The position numbers were made by a program, and so were the translations under genes. The notes below the pieces were generated by a model, which worked only from the letters and a program-made list of their open reading frames with translations, was not told where the DNA came from and did not search any database. Shown piece by piece: positions 33,014 through 41,452 of a stretch of 64,000 bases of DNA. Source of the DNA: Pedobacter roseus (GTDB taxonomy: Bacteria; Bacteroidota; Bacteroidia; Sphingobacteriales; Sphingobacteriaceae); contig NZ_CP060723.1 in NCBI RefSeq assembly GCF_014395225.1, positions 5,642,001 through 5,706,000 of the forward strand. Reading direction: 5' to 3'. Numbering within the stretch: position 1 is the first letter of the stretch; each line of letters opens with the position of its first letter.

Positions 33014-33841
33014 TTAACTGAATAGAGGTTTAAATTTGATTTTTTCTGCATGTATGGCATTAAAAAGGAGTTCCATATCTAGTTTGCTTTCTTCCTGGTG
33101 GTAGTTTGGCATAACGGCGTTATAACCAGAGAGCGAAGGCTCAGCATAAATAATGCTGTCATCAATTTCCTTTACTTTTTTAAAGGTTAATTTTGCTGTA
33201 ATCTCTTCTACTGTAGCTTTAAGTGCGATATCATTTTCATCAAGCATAATTACCGTATCGATCAGGTTATCCAAATCCCTAACCTGGTGGGTAGAAATGA
33301 TGATGCAACGCTCATCTGTCATGGCAGATGCCATAATTTTTCTGAACTGTGCCTTTGATGGAATATCTAAACCATTGGTAGGTTCATCCATAATCACCAG
33401 TTTCGCCTGGGTAGCGAGGCCAAATGCAATAATTACTTTTTTCTTCTGACCGTAACTCATATTAATGAGTTTCTGTTCAACCGGAATATCAAATTCTTTA
33501 ATCAGATCAGTGAAATAATTGTGGTCGAAGTTTTTATAGAAAGGGGCGTTTGCTTTTATATACCCATCAATTTTTACTGATGGCAAATAAAATTCTTCCG
33601 GAATAAAACAAATCTGCTCCAAAAGCGCAGGCTGTCTTTTAGCAGGGTCATAACCCATTACCTCAAGCGTACCGCTTTGTGCATATACCAAACCAGCAAG
33701 GTTTTTTAATAATGTCGATTTACCGGCACCGTTTTTTCCGAGCAAACCGTAAATATGGCCATTGCTTAACCGCATGCTCATATTTTTAAATAATGGCTTA
33801 TGCTTACTGTAGCCAAAATTAAGATTGTTAATGTTGATCAT
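33014..33841 (-). CDS. ABC transporter ATP-binding protein
   Basis: The start is taken at MININNLNFGYSKHKPLF (33841); the longer frame adds residues encoded in the promoter region. The 275-residue ATPase has Walker A GLLGKNGAGKSTLLKNL, a divergent signature LINMSYGQKKKVIIAFG, Walker B KLVIMDEPTNGLD and switch region IISTHQVRDLD. The C-terminal extension (about 210-275) is typical of ABC-2 exporters. It is first in an operon with a permease, GntR regulator and anchored protein. Confidence 0.92.
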   Translation of the reverse strand: MININNLNFGYSKHKPLFKNMSMRLSNGHIYGLLGKNGAGKSTLLKNLAGLVYAQSGTLEVMGYDPAKRQPALLEQICFIPEEFYLPSVKIDGYIKANAPFYKNFDHNYFTDLIKEFDIPVEQKLINMSYGQKKKVIIAFGLATQAKLVIMDEPTNGLDIPSKAQFRKIMASAMTDERCIIISTHQVRDLDNLIDTVIMLDENDIALKATVEEITAKLTFKKVKEIDDSIIYAEPSLSGYNAVMPNYHQEESKLDMELLFNAIHAEKIKFKPLFS

Positions 33842-33848
33842 ATCTACT

Positions 33849-33868
33849 GTGTTAGTTAAATAATACAC
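33849..33868 (-). promoter_or_regulatory. Candidate GntR operator upstream of the ABC operon
   Basis: GTGT and ACAC half-sites separated by 12 bases lie 8 bases before the operon start codon. YtrA-type repressors bind AGTGT/ACACT inverted repeats, though with different spacing in Bacillus, so this is a weak candidate. Confidence 0.3.
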
Positions 33869-34079
33869 TAATATATGGCGTTGTTTTATTATCTCCAAAT
33901 TTTTTCGGAAAAAAGTTTAGCGATGGGAGGTTCGCGGTTGGCGTTTTCATGCGATATGTCTAGCGCCACCCGCCTCACGCTAAGCGCTACGCCATGGAAC
34001 GGTAAAATCTCCGTCTAATCATTGTTGCATTAAAACATCCTTAATGTGGAGATTGTATGTTTGTAGTAGATCGATATTT

Positions 34080-34475
34080 ATGGATACAAAATGGGCATAT
34101 TTACTTAGCCGCTTAGCAATTGGTTTAAGTTTTTTGGGACATGGTTTGGTTCGTTTACCAAAACTTGCTGGTTTTAGCCATTGGATGGTCGGGCAATTTT
34201 CAAAATCGTATTTGCCTGATGCATTGGTTATTCCCTTCAGTTATATTTTGCCATTTGCCGAATTTATTGCAGGCTTAATGATTATCCTGGGTTTATTTAC
34301 CAGGCAAGGGTTATTATTTGCAGGAGTTGTTTCGTTAGCGCTGATCTTCGGAACAACAGTAATAGAGAATTGGGAGGCACTGCCTTCTCAACTCATCCAT
34401 GTGGCATTTTTATCGGTATTACTCGCTTACCTGCCGCATAACAGTTATGCGGTTGATAAAATCATTAAAAAATAA
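34080..34475 (+). CDS. DoxX-family membrane protein
   Basis: The start is taken at MDTKWAYLLSRLAIGLSFLG (34080). The 131-residue protein has four transmembrane helices with the DoxX features GHGLVRLPK, PFAEFIAGLMIILGLFTRQG and a C-terminal LPHNSYAVDK. DoxX proteins are linked to quinone and thiol redox functions. A TATGTTTG -7 box is at 34056-34063. The aldo/keto reductase starts 2 bases later, indicating an operon. Confidence 0.85.
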   Translation: MDTKWAYLLSRLAIGLSFLGHGLVRLPKLAGFSHWMVGQFSKSYLPDALVIPFSYILPFAEFIAGLMIILGLFTRQGLLFAGVVSLALIFGTTVIENWEALPSQLIHVAFLSVLLAYLPHNSYAVDKIIKK

Positions 34476-34477
34476 TT

Positions 34478-35467
34478 ATGGAATACAGAAAAATTGGAAA
34501 TTCAAATTTAGAACTTTCGGTAATCACTTTTGGCGCCTGGGCTGCTGGTGGCTGGATGTGGGGAAGCACAGATAGAAACGATGCGATTAACGCTATTAAA
34601 GCTGGTTACGATTTTGGTGTTACTTCAATTGATACGGCGCCAATTTACGGTCAGGGTGATAGCGAAGAAATTGTAGGCGATGCCATAAAAGGCATTTCGC
34701 GCGATAAATTACAATTGGTAACCAAATTCGGGATGCGTTGGGACCTCGCCAAAGGCGATTTCGGCTTTAAGAGTAAAAACAACGATGGAAAGGAGATCGA
34801 TATTTATAAATACGCCGGGAAAGAAAGTGTGATTTACGAGTGCGAACAATCTTTAAAACGCCTGGGTACCGATTATATAGATCTTTACCAGATCCACTGG
34901 CCAGATGTAACCACACCAATCAGCGAAACTTTTGAAGCGGTGAGCAGGTTGATTGAACAGGGTAAAGTGCGTTATGCAGGGGTGTGTAATTATGACGCGG
35001 CACAATTAAAAGAAGCAGATCAGACTTTAGAAATTATTTCTAACCAGATCCCATTCAGTATGGTAAACCGCGGTGTTGAGGACGAAACGGTTCCATATTG
35101 CATCGAAAAAAATAAATCTGTTTTAGCTTATAGTCCGATGGAGCGCGGTTTATTGACTGGAAAAATGACCGCTGATTATAAATTTGAAGAAGGGGATCAC
35201 CGTCAGGGAAATAAATTTTTCTCTCCAGAAAGCATCGAAAAAACAAATGCATTTTTGGCAAAGATCAAGCCTTTGGCTGATGAGAAAAATGCAACCTTAT
35301 CTCAATTGGTGTTACGCTGGACGGTTGAACGCCCGGGCATTACCATTGCTTTAGTTGGCGCAAGGAATGAAAAACAAGCGGTACAAAACGCAGAAGCCAT
35401 AAACGTAAAATTAAACGCTGAAGAAATTCAGTTCATCAATACCGAATTGCAGCACGCAGGTTTTTAA
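34478..35467 (+). CDS. Aldo/keto reductase
   Basis: A 329-residue NADPH-dependent oxidoreductase with a TIM-barrel fold. The catalytic tetrad is visible: Asp in DTAPIYGQGDSEE with Tyr in the same motif, Lys in LQLVTKFGM and His in LYQIHWPD. The cofactor loop is near VALVGARNEKQAVQN (given as ALVGARNEK). It resembles the YajO/IolS-type AKRs of bacteria. It is 2 bases after the DoxX gene. Confidence 0.93.
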   Translation: MEYRKIGNSNLELSVITFGAWAAGGWMWGSTDRNDAINAIKAGYDFGVTSIDTAPIYGQGDSEEIVGDAIKGISRDKLQLVTKFGMRWDLAKGDFGFKSKNNDGKEIDIYKYAGKESVIYECEQSLKRLGTDYIDLYQIHWPDVTTPISETFEAVSRLIEQGKVRYAGVCNYDAAQLKEADQTLEIISNQIPFSMVNRGVEDETVPYCIEKNKSVLAYSPMERGLLTGKMTADYKFEEGDHRQGNKFFSPESIEKTNAFLAKIKPLADEKNATLSQLVLRWTVERPGITIALVGARNEKQAVQNAEAINVKLNAEEIQFINTELQHAGF

Positions 35468-35477
35468 TCGTAATATT

Positions 35478-35553
35478 AACCACAGAGCACACGGAGTTTT
35501 TCACAGAGAAAAATCGGTGTACTCTGTGTATTTCTCTGTGCCCTTCGTGGTTA
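35478..35553. repeat. Dispersed AACCACAGAG ... GTGGTT inverted repeat, copy 2
   Basis: Shorter relative of 17941-18045, with inner pairing ACACGGAG/CTCTGTGT and ends AACCAC/GTGGTT. It separates the aldo/keto reductase from the Old Yellow Enzyme gene. Confidence 0.75.
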
Positions 35554-35568
35554 AAATATTAAAAAAAT

Positions 35569-36648
35569 ATGTCGAAATTATTTTCTCCTTTTATCATAAA
35601 GGATGTAACCCTAAAAAATAGAATTGTTATTTCGCCAATGTGCCAGTATTCTGCTGTTGATGGCTTTGCCAACGATTGGCACCTGGTGCATTTGGGAAGC
35701 CGCGCCGTTGGTGGTGCAGGTTTAATTATCCAGGAAGCTTCTGCAGTAACTGCCGATGGAAGAATTACCTATGCCGATCTGGGCATCTGGAAAGATGAAC
35801 ATGTAGAAAAACTGAAACAGATTGTTTCTTTTATTCATAATAATGGTGCGATCGCTGGAATCCAGTTGGCACATGCAGGCAGAAAAGCCAGTTGCGAAGT
35901 GCCATGGAACGGTGGAGAACAGATTGCTGCCGGCGAAAACAGCTGGAAACCAGTTGGTCCATCGCCAATTCCTTTTAAACAAGGACAGGTTGAGCCACAT
36001 GAATTAACGATTTCAGAAATTCAGGATATTGTTTTTGCTTTCAGGGCAGCTGCAAAACGCGCTTTAGATGCAGGTTATAAAGTGGTAGAAATTCATGCTG
36101 CACATGGTTATTTATTGCACGAGTTTTTTAGCCCGCTGAGTAATAAACGCAATGATGTTTATGGTGGAAGTTTCGAAAACCGGATCCGTTTGGTGATCGA
36201 TGTGGTTGAAGCCGTGCAATCAGTTTGGCCTGAAAACCTGCCATTATTTGTCCGTATTTCGGCTACCGACTGGACGGAAGGTGGCTGGAACGAAAATGAT
36301 TCGTTGCAATTGGCTGCGGTTTTAAAAGATCGCGGTGTGGACTTAATTGATACTTCTTCGGGTGGAAATGTACCTGATGCCTTTATCCCAGCAGGGCCAA
36401 ATTACCAGGTTCCTTTTGCAGATAAAATCAGAAATGAAATCGGCATTTATACCGGTGCTGTAGGTGTAATTGTTGAGGCGCACCAGGCAGAAGAAATTCT
36501 GGAGCAAGAAAAGGCAGATTTAATTTTTATTGCCCGCGAATCGCTGAGAGATGCTTATTTTCCTACACATGCCGCACAGGTATTAGGTGAGAATACGGAA
36601 TGGCCAAACCAGTATGTTAGGGCTAAGAGGGATACGTTTAAAAAGTAA
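35569..36648 (+). CDS. Old Yellow Enzyme family NAD(P)H:flavin oxidoreductase (YqjM-like)
   Basis: A 359-residue FMN TIM-barrel enzyme. It has SPMCQYSAVDGFANDWHLVH (the Cys/Tyr typical of the YqjM class), HAGRKASCEVPWNG, the substrate-binding His motif EIHAAHGYLLHEFFSPLSN and IFIARESLRD near the C-terminus. It reduces activated alkenes such as enones and can detoxify electrophiles. Its location beside the aldo/keto reductase and DoxX suggests a shared redox-stress role, which is inference. Confidence 0.93.
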   Translation: MSKLFSPFIIKDVTLKNRIVISPMCQYSAVDGFANDWHLVHLGSRAVGGAGLIIQEASAVTADGRITYADLGIWKDEHVEKLKQIVSFIHNNGAIAGIQLAHAGRKASCEVPWNGGEQIAAGENSWKPVGPSPIPFKQGQVEPHELTISEIQDIVFAFRAAAKRALDAGYKVVEIHAAHGYLLHEFFSPLSNKRNDVYGGSFENRIRLVIDVVEAVQSVWPENLPLFVRISATDWTEGGWNENDSLQLAAVLKDRGVDLIDTSSGGNVPDAFIPAGPNYQVPFADKIRNEIGIYTGAVGVIVEAHQAEEILEQEKADLIFIARESLRDAYFPTHAAQVLGENTEWPNQYVRAKRDTFKK

Positions 36649-36670
36649 CGGCGATAATAAACCGCCATAA

Positions 36671-36836
36671 ATCGTCATTTCGACTGAAGCTTACCGATTT
36701 TTCATCGGTTGCGTAACGGAGAAATCTTTAATTTTTTTAATAAACATGGTTCAAAGATCTCTCCACTCTGCGTTGCTTCGGTCGAGATGACGACCTTTCT
36801 ATTGGAGCCCGTCAATGATAGCGAAATGACGATTAA
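36671..36836. repeat. Dispersed inverted-repeat element, GTCATTTCGACTG family, copy 2
   Basis: The left arm CGTCATTTCGACTGAAGC ... GGAGAAATCTTT and right arm AAAGATCTCTCC ... CGGTCGAGATGACG pair around an AT-rich centre. The trailing TTCTATTGGAGCC matches the reverse of the copy at 8953-9080. Confidence 0.8.
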
Positions 36837-36850
36837 TCTTAGATATACAT

Positions 36851-36897
36851 AAACAAAAAGCGGAGTGATCTCATCGATCAGCTCCGCTTTTTGTTTA
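36851..36897. terminator. Bidirectional rho-independent terminator
   Basis: AAACAAAAAGCGGAG and CTCCGCTTTTTGTTT pair, with an inner GATC/GATC extension, giving an A-run before and a T-run after the stem. It lies between the convergent Old Yellow Enzyme and TonB-receptor genes and suits both. Confidence 0.9.
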
Positions 36898-36914
36898 TAA
36901 TGAAATTAATGATC

Positions 36915-39227
36915 TTATTTAACCAACTGGAAAGGAATATACAATCCGAAAGTGATATTTCTACCGGTATTGTAAACACCTAAATTCGGATTCTCCTGAT
37001 CAAAACGTCCTGGTTTAAACCTGCTTAATGCATCATAGTATTTCTGATTTAACAGGTTATTTGCTGATACAGATAGTTTAACTGGCTGTTTGCCTAAATT
37101 AAATGTAGCACCAATGCCTGCATTTAGCAAAGAATAGCCGCTGGTTGGTGTTTCAAAAACATCATCCACACGGGTTTGTTTAAATGCTGAGTTAATGCCT
37201 ACAGAAAGGTAAGCATCATTTGTACCTTTAAGTTTAGGTTCGAAACGCAGCTCATTTCTTAATGTTCCTGCCGGGATAAACGAAAGCGGTCTGTTTAACG
37301 TATTGTTCTGTGCGTGAACGTATCCAAATGTATTTTCGAAGTGGATAAATGGAACCGGATGGATGGTTAAACTTGCCTCAGCTCCGTACAGGTTTGCATT
37401 TACCTGTCCGTAACGGTAAACATCGAAAAGTGTACCGTCAACAGTTCTTTGTTCCCCATTATTTGATGCATAAATATAGTTATGGATGTAGTTGTTATAA
37501 ACACTGGCACTTGCACTCACAATTTTTCCTTCATATTCTAAAGCAGCATCTACCTGATAACTGCGCTCCGGACTTAAAGTGGCATTCCCGATTTCATACC
37601 TAAAAGTACCTTCATGTACACCATTTGATCCTAATTCTGCCGGATTTGGTGCACGGAAAGCAGAACCTGCATTGGCTTTAAAATTTAATTCATCGTTAAA
37701 TTGATGTGTGAAACCCAGGGCGCCACTTACGTTAGAAAACTTGTTTTTAAATGGAGCAAAAAGTTCTTCGCCGTCATCAAACAATTGTTTTCCGTTATTT
37801 TTTCTGAAATCGTAACGTGCACCGATACTAAAAGTATTATTCTCCCAATTTTTCTTTGCATAAGCAAAAACGCCTAATCCGAAAGTATCATAAGCTGGGA
37901 TTAGAAATTCTGTTCCTTTGTTTTGGCTATGTGCATCATCTATACTTACACCAAAAACCGGCTGCCATCCATTGGTTTCATGGATATAATATTTTAAGTC
38001 GGCATTGTAAGTTTTAAGATCGAAGAATAAGGCCGGGTCTGGTCCATCCAACTCGCGGCGCTGGTTCTGCTGATAACCAAAATCGGCCTTTAAATTGCCA
38101 TTGCCTATAATAAAATTGTTATTCAGGGCAATTTTAAAGTGTCTGATGTCCTGACGTGGGTATTCTAAAGTGCGGTTTTTATAATCATCATTGGTAAATG
38201 CACTACCATCTTCTTTTACAAAGTTCCCATTATCATCCAAAGTTGGTTCGTAGAAACCAATGTTATTATGGAAGTTAGAAACGTTTAAATGCGTGTAACC
38301 CCAGTTTTTGTTTAAACCCACCATACCACTTAGATCGGTTTCGTTAAAACCCGAATTAGGAAAATATCCGGTAGGCGTTTTAAAAGAATAGGCATTTTTA
38401 TAAGTTCCGCGAGCTCTCCAAACAAAGCCGTTTTCGTTGCCATTTAACATTAATGAGTTGGCGGTAAGTCCATTGTTGGTAGAGTAGTTGCTGATAAATT
38501 CACCTTTTACCTGTCCTTCAGGTGCTGAGCTTGGCTCTAATAAATTAATTACACCGCCTAATGCGTCAGAACCATACATTAATGAAGCTGCGCCACGTAA
38601 AACCTCAATGCGATCTGATTTAAATTGATCAATTTCGATTCCATGTTCGTCGCCCCATTGCTGGCCCTGTTGTTTTATTCCGTCATCTAAAGTTACAATC
38701 CTGTTGTAACCCAAACCCCTGATAACGGGTTTAGAAATAGATGGTCCGGTGGTGATCTGCGATACGCCAGGGATTTTGGTCAATGCATCAATTAAATTGG
38801 TAGATGGCTGCAAAAGCTGGTCTTTGCCCACCACAGCCGATGAGGCACTGTTTCTTTTGCTGGTACTGCTGATCAAACTTCCGGTAATTACAATTTCCTT
38901 TGTTTCTATTACTGTAGGTTGTAAAGCAAACTCTAAACCTGCAGCATTGGCGAAATTTACCACTTGTGTAGCCGTTTTATAACCTATATAATGCACCTCT
39001 ACCAGATAACTCCCTTTTGAAGGAAGGTTATTTAATGTAAATTCTCCATCGTTATTGGTTACGGCCGAAACCTTTAAATCCGGAATAAAAATGGTTGCCC
39101 CTGGCAACGTTTGTTTCGTGCTGGCATCAATAACCTTACCTGTTATGTTTTTTAAAGCGGCAGCAAAAACAGTGCTGCTAAATAATGTATATAGCATTAC
39201 CAAGCCGATAAGCTGTAATTTTTTCAT
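36915..39227 (-). CDS. TonB-dependent receptor with CarboxypepD-like domain, putative metal or cofactor uptake
   Basis: The start is taken at MKKLQLIGLVMLYTLFSSTV (39227), a signal peptide. The 770-residue receptor has a CarboxypepD_reg-like domain (about 25-105), a plug domain (about 115-225; VIRGLGYNRIVTLDDGIKQQ, RIEVLRGAASLMYGSDALGG) and a 22-strand barrel ending in phenylalanine-rich strands. The plug signature with WGDEHGIEIDQF is common in receptors for zinc or copper. A His/Cys-rich small secreted protein is encoded just upstream. Metal uptake is therefore inferred. Confidence 0.9.
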   Translation of the reverse strand: MKKLQLIGLVMLYTLFSSTVFAAALKNITGKVIDASTKQTLPGATIFIPDLKVSAVTNNDGEFTLNNLPSKGSYLVEVHYIGYKTATQVVNFANAAGLEFALQPTVIETKEIVITGSLISSTSKRNSASSAVVGKDQLLQPSTNLIDALTKIPGVSQITTGPSISKPVIRGLGYNRIVTLDDGIKQQGQQWGDEHGIEIDQFKSDRIEVLRGAASLMYGSDALGGVINLLEPSSAPEGQVKGEFISNYSTNNGLTANSLMLNGNENGFVWRARGTYKNAYSFKTPTGYFPNSGFNETDLSGMVGLNKNWGYTHLNVSNFHNNIGFYEPTLDDNGNFVKEDGSAFTNDDYKNRTLEYPRQDIRHFKIALNNNFIIGNGNLKADFGYQQNQRRELDGPDPALFFDLKTYNADLKYYIHETNGWQPVFGVSIDDAHSQNKGTEFLIPAYDTFGLGVFAYAKKNWENNTFSIGARYDFRKNNGKQLFDDGEELFAPFKNKFSNVSGALGFTHQFNDELNFKANAGSAFRAPNPAELGSNGVHEGTFRYEIGNATLSPERSYQVDAALEYEGKIVSASASVYNNYIHNYIYASNNGEQRTVDGTLFDVYRYGQVNANLYGAEASLTIHPVPFIHFENTFGYVHAQNNTLNRPLSFIPAGTLRNELRFEPKLKGTNDAYLSVGINSAFKQTRVDDVFETPTSGYSLLNAGIGATFNLGKQPVKLSVSANNLLNQKYYDALSRFKPGRFDQENPNLGVYNTGRNITFGLYIPFQLVK

Positions 39228-39343
39228 GTGTTGTGTATAAATAAAAATGATCAGAAAGCCCAATAAATAGCCTTTTTGAAGCTGGTTTTAGGTTTCATGT
39301 AAATAAAAATTGGTTTAGCGCACTCGCGCTCGAAATGAAAAAA

Positions 39344-39676
39344 TTAAGCTAAGGGGGGACCGCGTAAGCAGGTGCGCTTTATTTCGGTAAAAGCATTCTT
39401 TAACGTAGGTTCAGTACGGTTAAAAATTTTAGCTGATAAAAAGATCCTGTAAATGTGATGTGTTTGCACATAGTTTTTTTCAAAACTTGCATTACAGATC
39501 AAACAGGTATCACCGTGCGCCTGTACATGGCTAACATGCATACAATGTGCTTCTTTTGGCACAACAGAAACGGAATTGTGGTGGTGGAGTACACTCCATG
39601 GCGTTAAAGCAATAGCAAACACGATCAGCATAAATGCCGATAAATACTTCTTAATGTTTTGTCTATGCTTTTTCAA
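39344..39676 (-). CDS. Small secreted His/Cys-rich protein, upstream of TonB receptor
   Basis: A 110-residue protein starting at TTG. The start is supported by TACTTTTG exactly five bases upstream. A basic N-terminus and hydrophobic segment (FMLIVFAIALTPWSVL) form a signal sequence or anchor. The rest is rich in potential metal ligands: LHHHNS, HCMHVSHVQAHGDTCLICNA. Together with the TonB receptor 116 bases downstream in the same direction, a periplasmic metal-binding role is plausible. I cannot name a family with confidence. Confidence 0.7.
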   Translation of the reverse strand: MKKHRQNIKKYLSAFMLIVFAIALTPWSVLHHHNSVSVVPKEAHCMHVSHVQAHGDTCLICNASFEKNYVQTHHIYRIFLSAKIFNRTEPTLKNAFTEIKRTCLRGPPLA

Positions 39677-39681
39677 CTCGC

Positions 39682-39689
39682 CAAAAGTA
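39682..39689 (-). promoter_or_regulatory. -7 box at leaderless spacing before a TTG start
   Basis: On the minus strand TACTTTTG is followed by GCGAG and then TTG AAA AAG, the proposed start of the His/Cys-rich protein. Confidence 0.5.
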
Positions 39690-39839
39690 GTAATTCTTAA
39701 GCAATTATATATATTTGAAAAGTAACATTGCTTTTATAGTGGTTTCGACCGGTGATTTTATCAATGGTTTAACCTGAAAAGCCATGATTGCTGATGTCAG
39801 GTAAAGGAATCAGGCAAACGCAAACTCAAAATTAACAAT

Positions 39840-40268
39840 ATGTCGATATTTGAATGGTTTTTTGAACGGAATAATCCCGGGCCAACTGGTACCGTAGAAA
39901 CTTATCACCATAAATTGTACTGGCCACGCATCTGGATTCTCATTGCCGGGACTGCTGCCTTGATGGCATTCCTTTTCTTTATTTATTGTGTTCCTTTAAA
40001 TCACTTAGAAACTTTCGAAATTGGAAATGCATGTTTAGGGATACTTTTCAGCATTGCTTATTTAGTAACATCTTATTATATTTATGTTAAGCCAGATTAT
40101 AATAATATGGGTTTTCTTGGCTTTATTGATAACCCTTTTAAATATACAGATGATGTAAACCGTTTTATGCTATTTTTTCAGGCATTATTACTTCCGGGCA
40201 AAATTATTTCCATACCTATTGTAAACATGTTTTCGTTATTGTTTACAGCAAGAAAATCGAACAATTAA
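39840..40268 (+). CDS. Hypothetical membrane protein
   Basis: A 142-residue protein with three or four hydrophobic helices (IWILIAGTAALMAFLFFIYC, NACLGILFSIAYLVTSYYIY, ALLLPGKIISIPIVNMFSLL) and a short N-terminal cytoplasmic stretch. No family recognised. Its stop overlaps the ATG of the TlpA-like gene by one base (TAATG), so the two are coupled, suggesting a role in the same membrane or thiol process. Confidence 0.7.
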   Translation: MSIFEWFFERNNPGPTGTVETYHHKLYWPRIWILIAGTAALMAFLFFIYCVPLNHLETFEIGNACLGILFSIAYLVTSYYIYVKPDYNNMGFLGFIDNPFKYTDDVNRFMLFFQALLLPGKIISIPIVNMFSLLFTARKSNN

Positions 40269-40840
40269 TGAAATTTATCAGAAAAAATATATTCAATGCT
40301 TTATTTGTCATTTTCCTATTGGTAATTGTTTTTATACCCGATGCAAAAGCTTTTTTTATTAAAGGATTAATGGAGATTGGTTTTTATAAGCCCAATGTTG
40401 AAATACCAAAAGAAAATGTTGCAGGTCTTAACGGGATCCGGTTTAAAGATGTAAAAGGAAATCTGATTGATCTTGGTGATTTAAAAGGAAAGATTATTTT
40501 CCTCAACTTCTGGGCAACCTGGTGCCCGCCATGCAGGGCCGAAATGCCTTCAATTAATAAGTTGTATTCGCAGTTTAAGGATGATAAGGATATTATTTTC
40601 ATTTTTGCTGATGCCGATGGTGATTTTGCAAAATCGGGCAAGTTTATGACTGATCGTAAATACGCGATGCCAGTTTATAAGGTAGAAAGCGATATCCCGG
40701 AAAAAGTATTTGCCGGTGCTTTGCCCACAACTGTTATTTTCGATAAACAGGGCAGACTTTCTTTCAGGCACGAAGGCGTTGCAAATTATGCCGATCAAAA
40801 GATTGTTGATTTTCTTAATAAACTTAAAAGTGGCCGTTAA
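40268..40840 (+). CDS. TlpA/thioredoxin-family thiol-disulfide oxidoreductase
   Basis: A 190-residue protein with an uncleaved N-terminal anchor (IFNALFVIFLLVIVFIPDAK) and a thioredoxin-fold periplasmic domain. The active site is FLNFWATWCPPCRAEMP (CxxC with PP) and the cis-Pro loop is GALPTTVIFDKQGR. It would reduce disulfides in the periplasm, for example in cytochrome c maturation. It is coupled to the membrane protein upstream. Confidence 0.92.
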   Translation: MKFIRKNIFNALFVIFLLVIVFIPDAKAFFIKGLMEIGFYKPNVEIPKENVAGLNGIRFKDVKGNLIDLGDLKGKIIFLNFWATWCPPCRAEMPSINKLYSQFKDDKDIIFIFADADGDFAKSGKFMTDRKYAMPVYKVESDIPEKVFAGALPTTVIFDKQGRLSFRHEGVANYADQKIVDFLNKLKSGR

Positions 40841-40902
40841 TTTCTATCAGCAATAAAGCTTTTCCGAGTCAGTTTTGATGATGAAATGATATTTCTATTT
40901 GC

Positions 40903-40928
40903 AATATATGTAGTTAACTACATATATT
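40903..40928. promoter_or_regulatory. 26-bp perfect palindromic operator of the GNAT-MarR operon
   Basis: The sequence is a perfect palindrome over 26 bases, centred on TGTAGTT/AACTACA. It overlaps a TATATTTG -7 box (40923-40930), and a TTTG -33 element lies at 40898-40901, so a bound dimer would block the promoter. The operon's second gene encodes a MarR repressor, the obvious ligand. Confidence 0.75.
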
Positions 40929-40948
40929 TGTTGGATAATATTTTAACG

Positions 40949-41452
40949 ATGCAAAACGACTTTAAAATTGAAAGATTAAATAATCAATTCTGTGAAGCGA
41001 TTATCGGGTTAATTCTGCCTATACAACAAATAGAATTTAATGTAGATATCGATCTGGCTGCACAACAAGATCTGTTGGATATCGAAAAACACTATGATGG
41101 GACGGGAGGTGCATTTTGGGGTGCCAGGCTAAATGGCGAACTTATTGGTACCATTGCCTTGATTGCACAACCCGATCATCATGCCGGAGCCATCAGAAAG
41201 ATGTTTGTTAAAAAAGAATTCCGCGGAAAAGAGCTGGGGGTAGCGCAGGTTTTATTAAAAACCCTAATCGAATATTGCGGAGATAATAACCTTAATGAGG
41301 TATATTTGGGTACCAAAGATATATTGCAGGCTGCCTGCCGCTTTTACGAAAGGAATGGATTTAAACAGGTGGCTATGGAAGATCTTCCGGTTTATTTTCC
41401 CCGCATGGCTGTTGATAATGTGTTTTATAGCCTGGATTTAAAATCTGTTTAA
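40949..41452 (+). CDS. GNAT-family N-acetyltransferase
   Basis: The start is taken at MQNDFKIERLNNQF (40949), since the longer frame would be translated from the operator. The 167-residue enzyme has the GNAT core with the acetyl-CoA loop MFVKKEFRGKELGVAQVLL (R/Q-x-x-G-x-G/A) and ACRFYERNGFKQV. Substrate unknown. It overlaps the MarR gene by one base (TAATG), and a MarR-type operator lies upstream. Detoxification of an inducing compound is plausible. Confidence 0.88.
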   Translation: MQNDFKIERLNNQFCEAIIGLILPIQQIEFNVDIDLAAQQDLLDIEKHYDGTGGAFWGARLNGELIGTIALIAQPDHHAGAIRKMFVKKEFRGKELGVAQVLLKTLIEYCGDNNLNEVYLGTKDILQAACRFYERNGFKQVAMEDLPVYFPRMAVDNVFYSLDLKSV

